This document shows, piece after piece, positions 1 to 7,936 of a DNA stretch of 64,000 nt. The stretch's first letter is position 1, and each line of letters begins with the position of its first letter. A program made the position numbers and the translations under genes. The notes beneath the pieces were generated by a model that saw only the letters and a program-made list of their open reading frames with translations, was not told where the DNA came from and did not search any database. Source of the DNA: Luteimonas cucumeris (GTDB lineage Bacteria > Pseudomonadota > Gammaproteobacteria > Xanthomonadales > Xanthomonadaceae); contig NZ_VLKN01000003.1 of the NCBI RefSeq assembly GCF_007830035.1, forward strand, positions 496,001-560,000, written 5' to 3'.

Positions 1-71
1 CGCTGAGCGTGCACAAGGTGATGGAGAAAGCGATGGCCCAGTTGGAGAAGTCGAGTACGACCAACAACTGA
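1..71 (+). CDS. 3' end of an unidentified gene (sigma factor-like tail), partial
   Basis: The window opens inside a reading frame that runs from the left edge to a TGA at 69-71. The visible 22 residues (LSVHKVMEKAMAQLEK, then SSTTNN) read like the recognition helix and tail of region 4 of an ECF/FecI-type sigma factor, where a short turn-helix precedes a basic C-terminus. The stretch is too short to prove this; any HTH protein could end this way. Gene start, length and promoter lie outside the window. Confidence 0.35.
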   Translation, partial: LSVHKVMEKAMAQLEKSSTTNN

Positions 72-349
72 GGCCTGTCGTGTCGGACGCGATGCAGGAA
101 CCTGCATCGCGTCCGGATCGGGCATGCCCTGCCCTCCAAGATTCATACGGCAGGCGCCGACGCCTTGTTTTAACCAGCGGCGGGCGATGCCAGCAACGAC
201 GTTACCAGGCCGATAGCGTTGCTTCGCGTGCATCGGTTGGTTGTTGCCGATCGCAGCAACATGTCAAGCTATAACAATGGCATACGAAGCCATTTGAATC
301 CTGTTTAGACGCCGACAGCGTCGCCTGAAAAGACATCGTTCACCACCTC
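72..349. other. Intergenic stretch, no gene seen
   Basis: About 280 bases between the truncated first gene and the copper-operon promoter. Small open frames are present, but none has a ribosome binding site, codon bias or recognisable product. No convincing terminator hairpin was found. Confidence 0.5.
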
Positions 350-381
350 TTGACTCTGGACCTGACTCCAGGGTCCACACT
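350..381 (+). promoter_or_regulatory. MerR-family promoter/operator of the copper operon
   Basis: A -35 hexamer TTGACT (350-355) is followed by a dyad GACTCTGGA (352-360) and TCCAGGGTC (367-375) with a 6-nt centre and one mismatch. The candidate -10 CACACT (376-381) lies 20 bp after the -35. A spacer elongated to 19-20 bp with a dyad between the hexamers is the hallmark of promoters activated by MerR/CueR proteins. It sits about 30 bp upstream of the merR-type start, so the regulator probably controls its own operon. The -10 assignment is inferred. Confidence 0.7.
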
Positions 382-411
382 ACGTCCCTACCCATCAGCC
401 AGGGACTCGCC

Positions 412-810
412 ATGAAAATCGGTGAACTCGCCCAGCGCAGCCAAGTCGCGATCGACACCGTGCGCTATTACGAACGCCAAGGCCTGCTGCCGGAACCGGC
501 GCGTCGTGCCTCCGGTTATCGCAGCTACGCATCCGACGATGTCGTGCGGCTGCGCTTCATCCGCCGGGCCAAGAGCTTGGGCTTCACGCTTCAGGAAATA
601 CGTGAACTGCTGGAACTGTCCGCCCATCGTAACGACGACATGGCGGCCCTGAAGGCCCTTGCCGCCGCAAAATTGGACGATATAAGCAACAAAATCAATG
701 AACTGGAGCGCATTCGAGACGGGTTGAATGAACTCGTGAGCAGCTGCCCGGGGCATGGCGCGCTCGACCAATGCCCGATCCTCAACGCGCTGGCGCGGGA
801 GGACGCGTGA
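412..810 (+). CDS. cueR: MerR-family copper-responsive transcriptional regulator (CueR/HmrR-like)
   Basis: A 132-residue MerR-type activator that would bend the elongated promoter just upstream and switch on copper export. The N-terminal winged HTH starts at residue 1 ([10 protein letters not shown], then [11 protein letters not shown]), followed by the long dimerisation helix (about residues 70-110). The C-terminal metal loop has two cysteines, [10 protein letters not shown], similar to the Cys112/Cys120 pair of CueR, which favours Cu(I) over Zn(II) or Hg(II). The last 4 nt overlap the GTG start of the P-type ATPase, so the two are translationally coupled. Metal identity is inferred from the loop and the neighbours. 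Confidence 0.85.
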   Translation: MKIGELAQRSQVAIDTVRYYERQGLLPEPARRASGYRSYASDDVVRLRFIRRAKSLGFTLQEIRELLELSAHRNDDMAALKALAAAKLDDISNKINELERIRDGLNELVSSCPGHGALDQCPILNALAREDA

Positions 811-3167
811 ACTCCCACAACCACAGCCGCGCCGCCGCAGGCGACCAGGCCGTTGCAGGCGCCCATAGCTGCTGCGCCTCATCGAAACCTTCCATCACCA
901 CCGTGACCGATCCGGTCTGCGGCATGCAGGTCGATCCGGCTACGACCGGGCATCACGCCGAACACCACGGCCAAGCCGTCCACTTCTGCTCGGCGCGCTG
1001 CCGCGAGCGTTTCATCGCCGACCCGCACAAGTACCTCTCGCGCGGTGCCGAACCGGTCGAGCAGGTGCAACCCGACGCGGTCCATATCTGCCCGATGCAT
1101 CCGGAAGTCCGCCAGATCGGGCCTGGCATCTGCCCGATCTGCGGCATGGCGCTGGAACCGGAAATGCCGAGCCTCGAGGATGACGACAACCCCGAGTTGC
1201 GCGACTTCTCGCGGCGCTTCTGGTGGACACTGCCACTGACCGTAGCCACTTTCATGCTGGCGATGTTCGGGCAGATCCTGCCCGCGCTGCCAATGGCGAC
1301 ACGCAGCTGGCTGGAGCTGGCGCTGAGCGCGCCGGTGGTGCTGTGGGCCGGCTGGCCGTTCTTCGAGCGCTGCGTGCAGTCGATCCGCAATCGCAGCCCC
1401 AACATGTGGACCCTGATCGGCATCGGTGTTGCCTCGGCGTTCGGCTACAGCGTCGTCGCCACCGTGCTGCCGGGCGTGTTTCCGGCCTCGTTCCACGAGC
1501 ACGGCCGCGTCGGCGTGTACTTCGAGGCCGCGGCCGTGATCGTGTCGCTGACCCTGCTCGGCCAGTTGCTGGAACTGCGTGCGCGTTCGAAGACTTCCGC
1601 TGCGATCAAGGCGCTGCTGGGCCTGGCGCCGAAAACCGCGCGTCGGCTCAACGACGACGGCAGCGAGGAAGATATTCCGCTTGCCCATGTCCATGTCGGC
1701 AATCGCCTGCGCGTGCGTCCTGGCGAAAAGGTGCCGGTCGATGGCGTGGTCGTGGAGGGCCGTTCCCACATCGACGAGTCGATGCTGACCGGCGAGCCGG
1801 TCCCGGTCGAGAAAGGCGTGGATGACGAAGTGATCGGCGCCACGCTCAACGGCACCGGCGCGCTGGTGATCCGTGCCGCCAAGGTCGGCTCGGACACGGT
1901 GCTGTCGCAGATCGTGCAGATGGTCGCACAGGCGCAGCGCTCGCGCGCACCGATGCAGCGCATGGCCGACAAGGTCGCGTTCTGGTTCGTGCTGGCCGTG
2001 CTGTCGGTAGCTGCCGTCACGCTGCTGACCTGGGGTCTGTTCGGGCCTGAGCCGTCGTGGACCTACGCGGTATTGAACGCGGTCTCGGTGCTGATCATCG
2101 CCTGTCCCTGTGCGCTGGGCCTGGCCACGCCAATGTCGATCATGGTCGCCACCGGTCGCGCCGCGCAGGCTGGCGTGCTGTTCCGCGACGCGGAAGCAAT
2201 CGAGCGCCTGCGCGGCATCGATACGCTGATCGTCGACAAGACCGGCACGCTGACCGAGGGCCGTCCGCGCTTTCGCAGCGTGGTGCCGGCACAGGGTTTC
2301 GCGGCCGAAGAAGTGCTGCGTCTTGCCGCCAGCCTCGACCAGGGCAGCGAACACCCGCTGGCCGAAGCGATCGTCAGTGCGGCGCGCGAGCGTGGCCTGT
2401 CGCTGGACACGGTCGACGATTTCGATTCGGTCACCGGACTCGGCGTGCGTGGCCAACTCGCCGCGCAGACACTGCAACTCGGCAACACGGCGCTGATGCG
2501 CGACGCCGGCATTGACACCACGCCGCTGTCCGATGAAGCCGAACGCCTGCGCCAGGACGGTGCCAGCGTCATGTTCCTCGCCGTCGGCGACCGCTTCGCC
2601 GGCCTGCTGGCGGTGGCCGACCCGATCAAGGCGACCACGCCGGAAGCGATCCGCGAGCTGCACGCCGCCGGCCTGCGCATCGTCATGGCCAGCGGTGATG
2701 GCCGCACCACCGCGGAGGCGGTCGGACGCGCGCTGGGCATCGATGAAGTGCATGGCGAAGTGCGGCCGCAGGACAAGGTCGCGCTGGTGCAAAAACTGCG
2801 CGCCGAAGGCCGGCGCGTGGCGATGGCCGGCGACGGCATCAACGATGCGCCCGCGCTGGCCGGTGCCGATGTCGGCATCGCCATGGGCACCGGCACCGAC
2901 GTGGCGATGTCGAGCGCGCAGGTCACGCTGGTCAAGGGTGACCTGCGCGGCATCGTGCGGGCACGCGCGCTGTCCAACGCCACGGTCGCCAACATGAAGC
3001 AGAACCTCGGTTTCGCCTTCCTGTACAACGCGCTCGGCGTGCCGATCGCCGCCGGCGTGCTGTATCCGGTATTCGGCCTGCTGCTGAGCCCGATGATCGC
3101 GGCGCTGGCGATGAGCCTGAGCTCGGTGTCGGTGGTCGCCAACGCGTTGCGGCTGGGCAAGTCGTGA
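807..3167 (+). CDS. copA: Heavy-metal P1B-type ATPase, copper-exporting
   Basis: A 786-residue Cu(I)-exporting P-type ATPase of the inner membrane. The GTG start at 807 overlaps the regulator stop (GTGA) and has a GGGAGGA ribosome site 4-5 nt upstream; an ATG at 771 is in frame but buried in the regulator gene. The N-terminus has no GMxCxxC HMA domain. Instead it carries a YHS domain (about 35-80, DPVCGM and FCSARC) and a heavy-metal-binding domain (about 95-125, CPMHPE and [10 protein letters not shown]). Core motifs are [10 protein letters not shown] (about 432), DKTGTLTEG (phosphorylated Asp about 477), SEHP (about 514) and [10 protein letters not shown] (about 675). TM7 has FLYNALG and TM8 has MSLSSV, the Cu(I)-type (P1B-1) signature. 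Confidence 0.93.
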   Translation: MNSHNHSRAAAGDQAVAGAHSCCASSKPSITTVTDPVCGMQVDPATTGHHAEHHGQAVHFCSARCRERFIADPHKYLSRGAEPVEQVQPDAVHICPMHPEVRQIGPGICPICGMALEPEMPSLEDDDNPELRDFSRRFWWTLPLTVATFMLAMFGQILPALPMATRSWLELALSAPVVLWAGWPFFERCVQSIRNRSPNMWTLIGIGVASAFGYSVVATVLPGVFPASFHEHGRVGVYFEAAAVIVSLTLLGQLLELRARSKTSAAIKALLGLAPKTARRLNDDGSEEDIPLAHVHVGNRLRVRPGEKVPVDGVVVEGRSHIDESMLTGEPVPVEKGVDDEVIGATLNGTGALVIRAAKVGSDTVLSQIVQMVAQAQRSRAPMQRMADKVAFWFVLAVLSVAAVTLLTWGLFGPEPSWTYAVLNAVSVLIIACPCALGLATPMSIMVATGRAAQAGVLFRDAEAIERLRGIDTLIVDKTGTLTEGRPRFRSVVPAQGFAAEEVLRLAASLDQGSEHPLAEAIVSAARERGLSLDTVDDFDSVTGLGVRGQLAAQTLQLGNTALMRDAGIDTTPLSDEAERLRQDGASVMFLAVGDRFAGLLAVADPIKATTPEAIRELHAAGLRIVMASGDGRTTAEAVGRALGIDEVHGEVRPQDKVALVQKLRAEGRRVAMAGDGINDAPALAGADVGIAMGTGTDVAMSSAQVTLVKGDLRGIVRARALSNATVANMKQNLGFAFLYNALGVPIAAGVLYPVFGLLLSPMIAALAMSLSSVSVVANALRLGKS

Positions 3168-3222
3168 CCACCCGCATGACTACCGCTTCGCCCTTCGCCC
3201 ATCATTTTGATTACTGCAGAAC

Positions 3223-5004
3223 ATGACCACCGAACGTTATCCACCCCACCTCGGCAAACTCCCCATCGACCTGCCCCGTCGGCAATTCGTCACCGGCCTG
3301 GCCAGCAGCCTGGCGCTGACCGCCCTGCCCTGGCCCGCGTTCTCCACCAACGCGTCATCCCATGGCGCGGTACCGGAACTGCGCGGCACCGATTTCTTGC
3401 TCGACGTCGGCACGCAACCCGTCAACTTCACCGGTCGCAAGGCCTGGGCCAAGACCATCAACGGCACCCTGCCCGCGCCGACGCTGCGCTGGCGCGAGGG
3501 CGACACCGTCACGCTGCGCGTCGCCAACCATCTGCGCGAGGACACCTCGATCCACTGGCACGGCATCCTGCTGCCAGCCAACATGGATGGCGTGCCGGGG
3601 CTGAGTTTCCATGGCATCCGTCCCAGCGAAAGCTTCCTGTACCGCTTCCACGTGCGCCAGGCGGGTACCTACTGGTACCACGCGCATTCCAGCCTGCAGG
3701 AAGCGGTCGGCGTGTACGGCGCAATCGTCATCGATCCGAAGGAACCCGATCCGGTCGCCTTTGATCGCGAGCACGTGATCCTGCTGTCGGACTGGAGCGA
3801 CGAGGATCCGCACGCGATCGTGCGCAAGCTGCGCAAGCAGGCCGACTACTACAACCTGCACAAACGCACCGTCGGCGACTTTGTCCGCGACGCACGTCGC
3901 GACGGCTTCGACGCCGCGCTCGCCGACCGCAAGGCCTGGGGACGGATGCGAATGAGCCCGACCGACCTGGCCGACGTCACCGCGCTCACCTACACCTATC
4001 TGGCCAATGGCACCACGCCGGACGGCAACTGGACTGCGCTGTTCGAGCGCGGCCAGAAAGTGCGGCTGCGTTTCATCAACGGCTCGGCGATGACCTTCTT
4101 CGACGTGCGCATTCCCGGCCTGAGGATGACCGTCGTTTCCGCCGACGGCCAACCGGTACACCCGGTCAGCGTCGAGGAGTTCCGTCTTGGCGTTGCAGAA
4201 ACGCTGGACGTGATCGTCGAGCCTGACGAGCAGCCGTACACGATCTTCGCCCAGGCGATGGATCGCGGCGGCTACGCCCGCGCCACGCTGTCGCCGCGTC
4301 CCGGCCTGCAGGCACCGGTGCCGGCGCTGGACCCGCGCGCGATCCTGACCATGGCCGACATGGGCCACGGCGGCATGGATCACTCCGGCCACGACATGTC
4401 GCAGATGAAAGGGATGGAAGGCGGCTGCGGCGCCAACATGAAGATGGATCACGCCGCCCACGACATGGCCGCCAACGGCATGATCCGGCACCCGGCCAGT
4501 GAGGACGACAATCCAGCGGTCGACATGCAGACCATGACGCCATCGCGCACGCTCGACGATCCGGGCATCGGCCTGCGCGGCAACGGCCGCCGCGTGCTGA
4601 CCTACGCCGACCTGAAAAGCACATTTGCCGACCCCGACGGCCGCGAGCCCGGGCGCGACATCGAACTGCACCTGACCGGCAACATGGAGCGCTACACCTG
4701 GGGCTTCGACGGCATCCCGTTTTCGAAGGCCGAACCGGTACGCCTGAACTACGGCGAGCGCGTGCGCATCGTGCTGGTCAACGACACGATGATGGAGCAT
4801 CCGATCCACCTGCACGGCCTGTGGAGCGACCTGGAAAACGCCGATGGCGAGTTCCAGGTACGCAAGCACACCATCAGCGTGCCGCCCGGCCACATGCGCA
4901 GCTACCGCGTCAGCGCCGATGCGCTCGGGCGCTGGGCCTACCACTGCCACATGCTGCTGCACATGGAGCTGGGCATGTTCCGCGAAGTGCGGGTGGACGC
5001 ATGA
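3223..5004 (+). CDS. copA: Copper-resistance multicopper oxidase CopA (PcoA-type), Tat-exported
   Basis: A 593-residue periplasmic multicopper oxidase that would oxidise Cu(I) and sequester copper. It begins with a twin-arginine signal (RRQFVTG near residue 19, then a hydrophobic stretch). Copper ligands are visible as HWHG (H111, H113), HAHSS (H153, H155), HPIHLHG (H526) and HCHMLLHMELGM, giving type-1 ligands H526, C575, H580 and M585. A Met/His-rich loop (about 381-430: DMGHGGMDHSGHDM and similar) probably binds extra copper. It lies 55 nt after the ATPase and overlaps copB by ATGA. The symbol copA is used in the literature for both this oxidase and the ATPase upstream; they are different proteins. 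Confidence 0.95.
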   Translation: MTTERYPPHLGKLPIDLPRRQFVTGLASSLALTALPWPAFSTNASSHGAVPELRGTDFLLDVGTQPVNFTGRKAWAKTINGTLPAPTLRWREGDTVTLRVANHLREDTSIHWHGILLPANMDGVPGLSFHGIRPSESFLYRFHVRQAGTYWYHAHSSLQEAVGVYGAIVIDPKEPDPVAFDREHVILLSDWSDEDPHAIVRKLRKQADYYNLHKRTVGDFVRDARRDGFDAALADRKAWGRMRMSPTDLADVTALTYTYLANGTTPDGNWTALFERGQKVRLRFINGSAMTFFDVRIPGLRMTVVSADGQPVHPVSVEEFRLGVAETLDVIVEPDEQPYTIFAQAMDRGGYARATLSPRPGLQAPVPALDPRAILTMADMGHGGMDHSGHDMSQMKGMEGGCGANMKMDHAAHDMAANGMIRHPASEDDNPAVDMQTMTPSRTLDDPGIGLRGNGRRVLTYADLKSTFADPDGREPGRDIELHLTGNMERYTWGFDGIPFSKAEPVRLNYGERVRIVLVNDTMMEHPIHLHGLWSDLENADGEFQVRKHTISVPPGHMRSYRVSADALGRWAYHCHMLLHMELGMFREVRVDA

Positions 5005-5972
5005 GTGCGCATTGCGGGGCGGGCTCAAACCCGCCAATCACACATCATCAGATCAGCATTCGACGGGCTGGAGCCCGCCCTACGGTCCTGTCGCTGCTGA
5101 TGCTCATCGCGATGCCGGCCTTCGCGCAGCACGAAGGCCACGTCATGCCACAGCAGGCACCACCGACCGTGGATCACTCGCAGCACGACATGCCAGCGAC
5201 GGATCACTCGAAGATGGATCACTCCAGCCACGAGCCCCAGGCCGCGCCGAGCCCTGCACCGCTACCACCGCCGACCGCCGAGGAACTCGCCGCAGCGTTC
5301 CCGGACCTGCACGGCATGGACATGCGCGACCACATGGACGACGACCCACTGGTCGGCATGCTGCTGTTCGAACAGCTGGAGTGGCAGGACGATGGCGACG
5401 ATACCGGCCTCGGGTGGAACCTCGTTGGCTGGCTTGGCCATGTCGACAACCGGCTCTGGCTGCGCAGCGAAGGCGAGCGCCGCGACGGTCGCACGGAACA
5501 CGGCGACGTCGAACTGTTGTGGGGCCATGCCACCGGCCCGTGGTGGGACGCGATGATCGGCGTGCGCCACGACTTCGGGGAAGGCAAGCCGCGCGACTGG
5601 CTGGCCTTCGGCGTGCAGGGCCTGGCGCCGTACAAGTTCGAAGTCGCGGCGACGGCCTACGTGGGCGAGTCCGGGCACATGGCCGCGCGCGCGGAGGCCG
5701 AATACGAACTGCTGCTGACCAACCGGCTGATCCTGCAGCCCAAGCTGGAGGTCAACCTGTATTCCCGTGACGACCCCGCGAATGGTCGTGGCAAGGGCCT
5801 GAGCGATGCGGAATTCGGCCTGCGCCTGCGCTACGAGATACGTCGTGAATTCGCGCCTTACGTCGGCTACGCGTGGTCGCGCCAGTTCGGCGCCACCGCG
5901 GACATGGCGGAGGCTTCCGGTGGCGGTCGCAGCGAGAGCCAATGGGTTGCCGGTTTCCAGTTCTGGTTCTAG
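5001..5972 (+). CDS. copB: Copper-resistance outer-membrane protein CopB
   Basis: A 323-residue CopB/PcoB-type outer-membrane beta-barrel. After the signal peptide (core VLSLLMLIAM, cleavage after AFA) comes a Met/His-rich segment with repeated DHSQHDM-like motifs, then the conserved barrel domain from HGMDMRDHMDDDP to the end (terminal Phe). The start overlaps the oxidase stop (ATGA), indicating coupling. The first 30 or so codons are odd: they are spelled by two REP-like hairpins (5018-5035, 5062-5082), giving a long n-region before the signal core. The true start could be re-examined, but no better ATG with a full signal peptide lies downstream. Confidence 0.9.
   Translation: MSAHCGAGSNPPITHHQISIRRAGARPTVLSLLMLIAMPAFAQHEGHVMPQQAPPTVDHSQHDMPATDHSKMDHSSHEPQAAPSPAPLPPPTAEELAAAFPDLHGMDMRDHMDDDPLVGMLLFEQLEWQDDGDDTGLGWNLVGWLGHVDNRLWLRSEGERRDGRTEHGDVELLWGHATGPWWDAMIGVRHDFGEGKPRDWLAFGVQGLAPYKFEVAATAYVGESGHMAARAEAEYELLLTNRLILQPKLEVNLYSRDDPANGRGKGLSDAEFGLRLRYEIRREFAPYVGYAWSRQFGATADMAEASGGGRSESQWVAGFQFWF
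5018..5082. repeat. Pair of REP-like hairpins inside the copB 5' coding region
   Basis: Hairpin 1 is GGCGGG-CTCAAA-CCCGCC (5018-5035). Hairpin 2 is CGGGCT-GG-AGCCCG followed by CCCTA (5062-5082). The same stem type (GGCGGGC ... GCCCGCCCTAC) recurs at 51036-51135. Here the pair is translated in frame as the copB leader. Confidence 0.65.
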
Positions 5973-6065
5973 CGCCGCATGACGCGGTGCGTGGTTTCCC
6001 GGACCCGGTTCAAGACTCCCCGACGGAGTTTTCCGGATCGAAACAAAACGAAGCGCGGGTTTCGC

Positions 6066-6095
6066 TTGACGCTGCGAAACCCTCCCCGCTAAACT
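6066..6095 (+). promoter_or_regulatory. Sigma-70 promoter of the tRNA genes
   Basis: TTGACG (6066-6071) and TAAACT (6090-6095) are separated by 18 bp and followed by a GC-rich discriminator, as in stable-RNA promoters. The first tRNA base is 19 nt after the -10. Confidence 0.65.
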
Positions 6096-6113
6096 TTCGC
6101 GCTTTCCAGCCGT

Positions 6114-6189
6114 GGGGCCATAGCTCAGCTGGGAGAGCGCCTGCATGGCATGCAGGAGGTCGGCGGTTCGATCCCGCCTGGCTCCACCA
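6114..6189 (+). tRNA. tRNA-Ala (anticodon GGC)
   Basis: The 76-nt cloverleaf starts GGGGCCA and ends TGGCTCC-ACCA with the CCA encoded. The acceptor stem holds the G3:U70 pair that identifies alanine tRNAs. The anticodon stem CCTGC/GCAGG encloses loop ATGGCAT, giving anticodon GGC. The T-loop is GGTTCGATCC. Confidence 0.97.
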
Positions 6190-6260
6190 CGGTCTGGCAA
6201 GATTTTCGGTTTCAACGGACTCAAACGGCAAGCCTCGCCGCCAGTCTCGGGTTTTACAGC

Positions 6261-6336
6261 GTCCCCATCGTCTAGAGGCCTAGGACATTACCCTTTCACG
6301 GTAGCGACCGGGGTTCGAATCCCCGTGGGGACGCCA
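6261..6336 (+). tRNA. tRNA-Glu (anticodon TTC)
   Basis: The 76-nt tRNA begins GTCCCCA and ends TGGGGAC-GCCA with encoded CCA. The anticodon loop CTTTCAC gives TTC (UUC). It lies 71 nt after tRNA-Ala and is probably co-transcribed from the promoter at 6066, with the terminator at 6347. Confidence 0.97.
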
Positions 6337-6346
6337 CTTCTTCCGC

Positions 6347-6376
6347 AAAGCCCGGCTCCGGCCGGGCTTTTGCTTT
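6347..6376 (+). terminator. Rho-independent terminator after the tRNA genes
   Basis: A 10-bp stem AAAGCCCGGC/GCCGGGCTTT (6347-6356, 6361-6370) with loop TCCG is followed by TGCTTTT. It also faces the end of the minus-strand DUF1249 gene and could serve both. Confidence 0.85.
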
Positions 6377-6378
6377 TC

Positions 6379-6864
6379 TCAGGACGCCGTCTGGTATTGG
6401 CTTTCGGCGAGACGCAGCGTCGCCACGCCATGTCCGCGCTCGGCCAGATAGTCCAGCCATTTGCCCAGGAAGGTATTCATGCGCAGGCGATGGCCGATGA
6501 CTTCAGCCGGCGGCGGGTACATGCCGATCACGTCCTGCCAGCGCCGACCGACATAGCAATGCGTGGCCTCGGCCTGGCGCGTGTCGCGATACAGGCGCAC
6601 GAACGCGGAAGGATCCGGCTCGCCGGTCAGCGGATCGCACAGCGCATAGGTCAGGCGCAGTTCTACTGTGAACCGGTGCTGTTCGATCACATCCAGCTGC
6701 AGGTCCAGTCCATCGCCGATACTGGAGCGGTAACTGCCCGCCTGCAGATCGCCGGGCTCGAATAGCCGCGTCAGCTTGCCGTGGTTCTCCGCGTACAGGC
6801 CCATCAACCAACCGAAACGGCTGATCCGCGGGAAACGTTTGGAGCGGGCGATCGCAGTGGACAT
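6379..6864 (-). CDS. DUF1249 family protein (YqiB-like)
   Basis: 161 residues, soluble, no signal peptide. The segment RFGWLMGLYAENHGKLTRLF (about residues 16-35) is typical of DUF1249/YqiB proteins, which occur widely in gammaproteobacteria but have no established function. The following half is rich in Leu, Arg and Glu and compatible with a lipid- or RNA-binding fold, but no catalytic motif is evident. In E. coli relatives sit near cpdA and nudF; no such context is seen here, as the gene is alone between the tRNAs and ppsR. Confidence 0.85.
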   Translation of the reverse strand: MSTAIARSKRFPRISRFGWLMGLYAENHGKLTRLFEPGDLQAGSYRSSIGDGLDLQLDVIEQHRFTVELRLTYALCDPLTGEPDPSAFVRLYRDTRQAEATHCYVGRRWQDVIGMYPPPAEVIGHRLRMNTFLGKWLDYLAERGHGVATLRLAESQYQTAS

Positions 6865-6996
6865 GGCTCGATGCTACACGCGAAATCATGCGTGCGTCAG
6901 CATTGACGGAATCGCATCGCAGGAATAGTTTAAGGATTCCGCGCACGGTTATTTGCGGCAAAACCGCGACCCGAAGTGTCCCCGAGCCGTTGCGTC

Positions 6997-7818
6997 TCAG
7001 TACATCTCGCGATGTATTTCCAGCGTGGTCATCACCTTGCTGGCAATCTCCTCGATCGACGTGTGCGTGGTGCTCAGCACCGGAATGCGCTCGGCGCGGA
7101 ACAGCGCCTCGGCGGCCACGACTTCGCGCTTGCAGGTTTCCAGTTGCGCATAGCGTGAATCGGGGCGACGCTCCTGGCGGATCTGCTGCAGGCGCATCGG
7201 ATCGATGGTCAACCCGAACAGTTTCTGGCGATACGCGCGCAGGCGCTGCGGCAGCCGGTCGTGCTCCAGGTCTTCTTCGGTCAACGGGTAGTTGGCCGCA
7301 CGCACGCCGTAATGCAGCGCCAGGTACACGCAGGTCGGCGTCTTGCCGGCGCGCGAGACCGCCACCAGCACCACGTCGGCCTCGTCGTAATTGATCGCGA
7401 TGCCGTCGTCGTGGGTGAGGGCGAAATTCATCGCATTGATGCGGCGGTGATACGTCTCGAAATCGGCCATGCCATGCGCCTGCCCCACCCGCGACAGGCG
7501 CTGGGTGCCGAGTTCGCGTTCCAGCGGCTCGATGAACGGCGCGAACACGTCCAGCATCAGCGCCCCGCTTTCGGCGACCAGCGCCGTCAACTCGGGATCG
7601 ACGCAGGAATTGATCACGATCGGACGGGTGCCGTGCGACAGGCCGATCGAACGGATGCGATCGGCGATCTCGCGCGCCCGCTCCGGACTGTCGACGAAGG
7701 GAATGCGATCGGTGACGAAGCGATGGTCGGTGAACTGGGTCAGCAGGCTGTGGCCGATGGTTTCGGCCGTGATGCCGGTGCCATCGGAAACGTAGAAAAC
7801 CGGGCGTGTCATGGCCAT
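6997..7818 (-). CDS. ppsR: Phosphoenolpyruvate synthase regulatory protein (bifunctional kinase/pyrophosphorylase)
   Basis: 273 residues of the DUF299 regulatory family. Such proteins inactivate PEP synthase by ADP-dependent phosphorylation of a Thr next to the catalytic His and reactivate it by Pi-dependent dephosphorylation. The N-terminus has the conserved [10 protein letters not shown] (11-20), and the P-loop-like AVSRAGKT lies at 153-160. It is divergent from ppsA, its predicted target, with a 118-bp shared intergenic region. The start could be Met1 or Met3. Confidence 0.95.
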   Translation of the reverse strand: MAMTRPVFYVSDGTGITAETIGHSLLTQFTDHRFVTDRIPFVDSPERAREIADRIRSIGLSHGTRPIVINSCVDPELTALVAESGALMLDVFAPFIEPLERELGTQRLSRVGQAHGMADFETYHRRINAMNFALTHDDGIAINYDEADVVLVAVSRAGKTPTCVYLALHYGVRAANYPLTEEDLEHDRLPQRLRAYRQKLFGLTIDPMRLQQIRQERRPDSRYAQLETCKREVVAAEALFRAERIPVLSTTHTSIEEIASKVMTTLEIHREMY

Positions 7819-7936
7819 GCGTAAACGTTTTCCTGAATTGCGACGAGCGCCGCGGCGGGTCGGGTTGCTAAAATAACAACTTCGGCCGGCCCTGCCCGCC
7901 CTCGCCTACCCCCTTGCCTGAACCCGGAGTGCTGTT

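Noticed and set aside
771-806. ATG at 771 as the start of the copper ATPase
   Set aside because: It lies within the regulator and has no ribosome site; GTG 807 has GGGAGGA and the GTGA overlap.
6114-6336. tRNA genes as a possible integration site for a copper island
   Set aside because: No integrase, no tRNA 3'-end direct repeat and no island boundary were seen; the copper genes end before the tRNA promoter.
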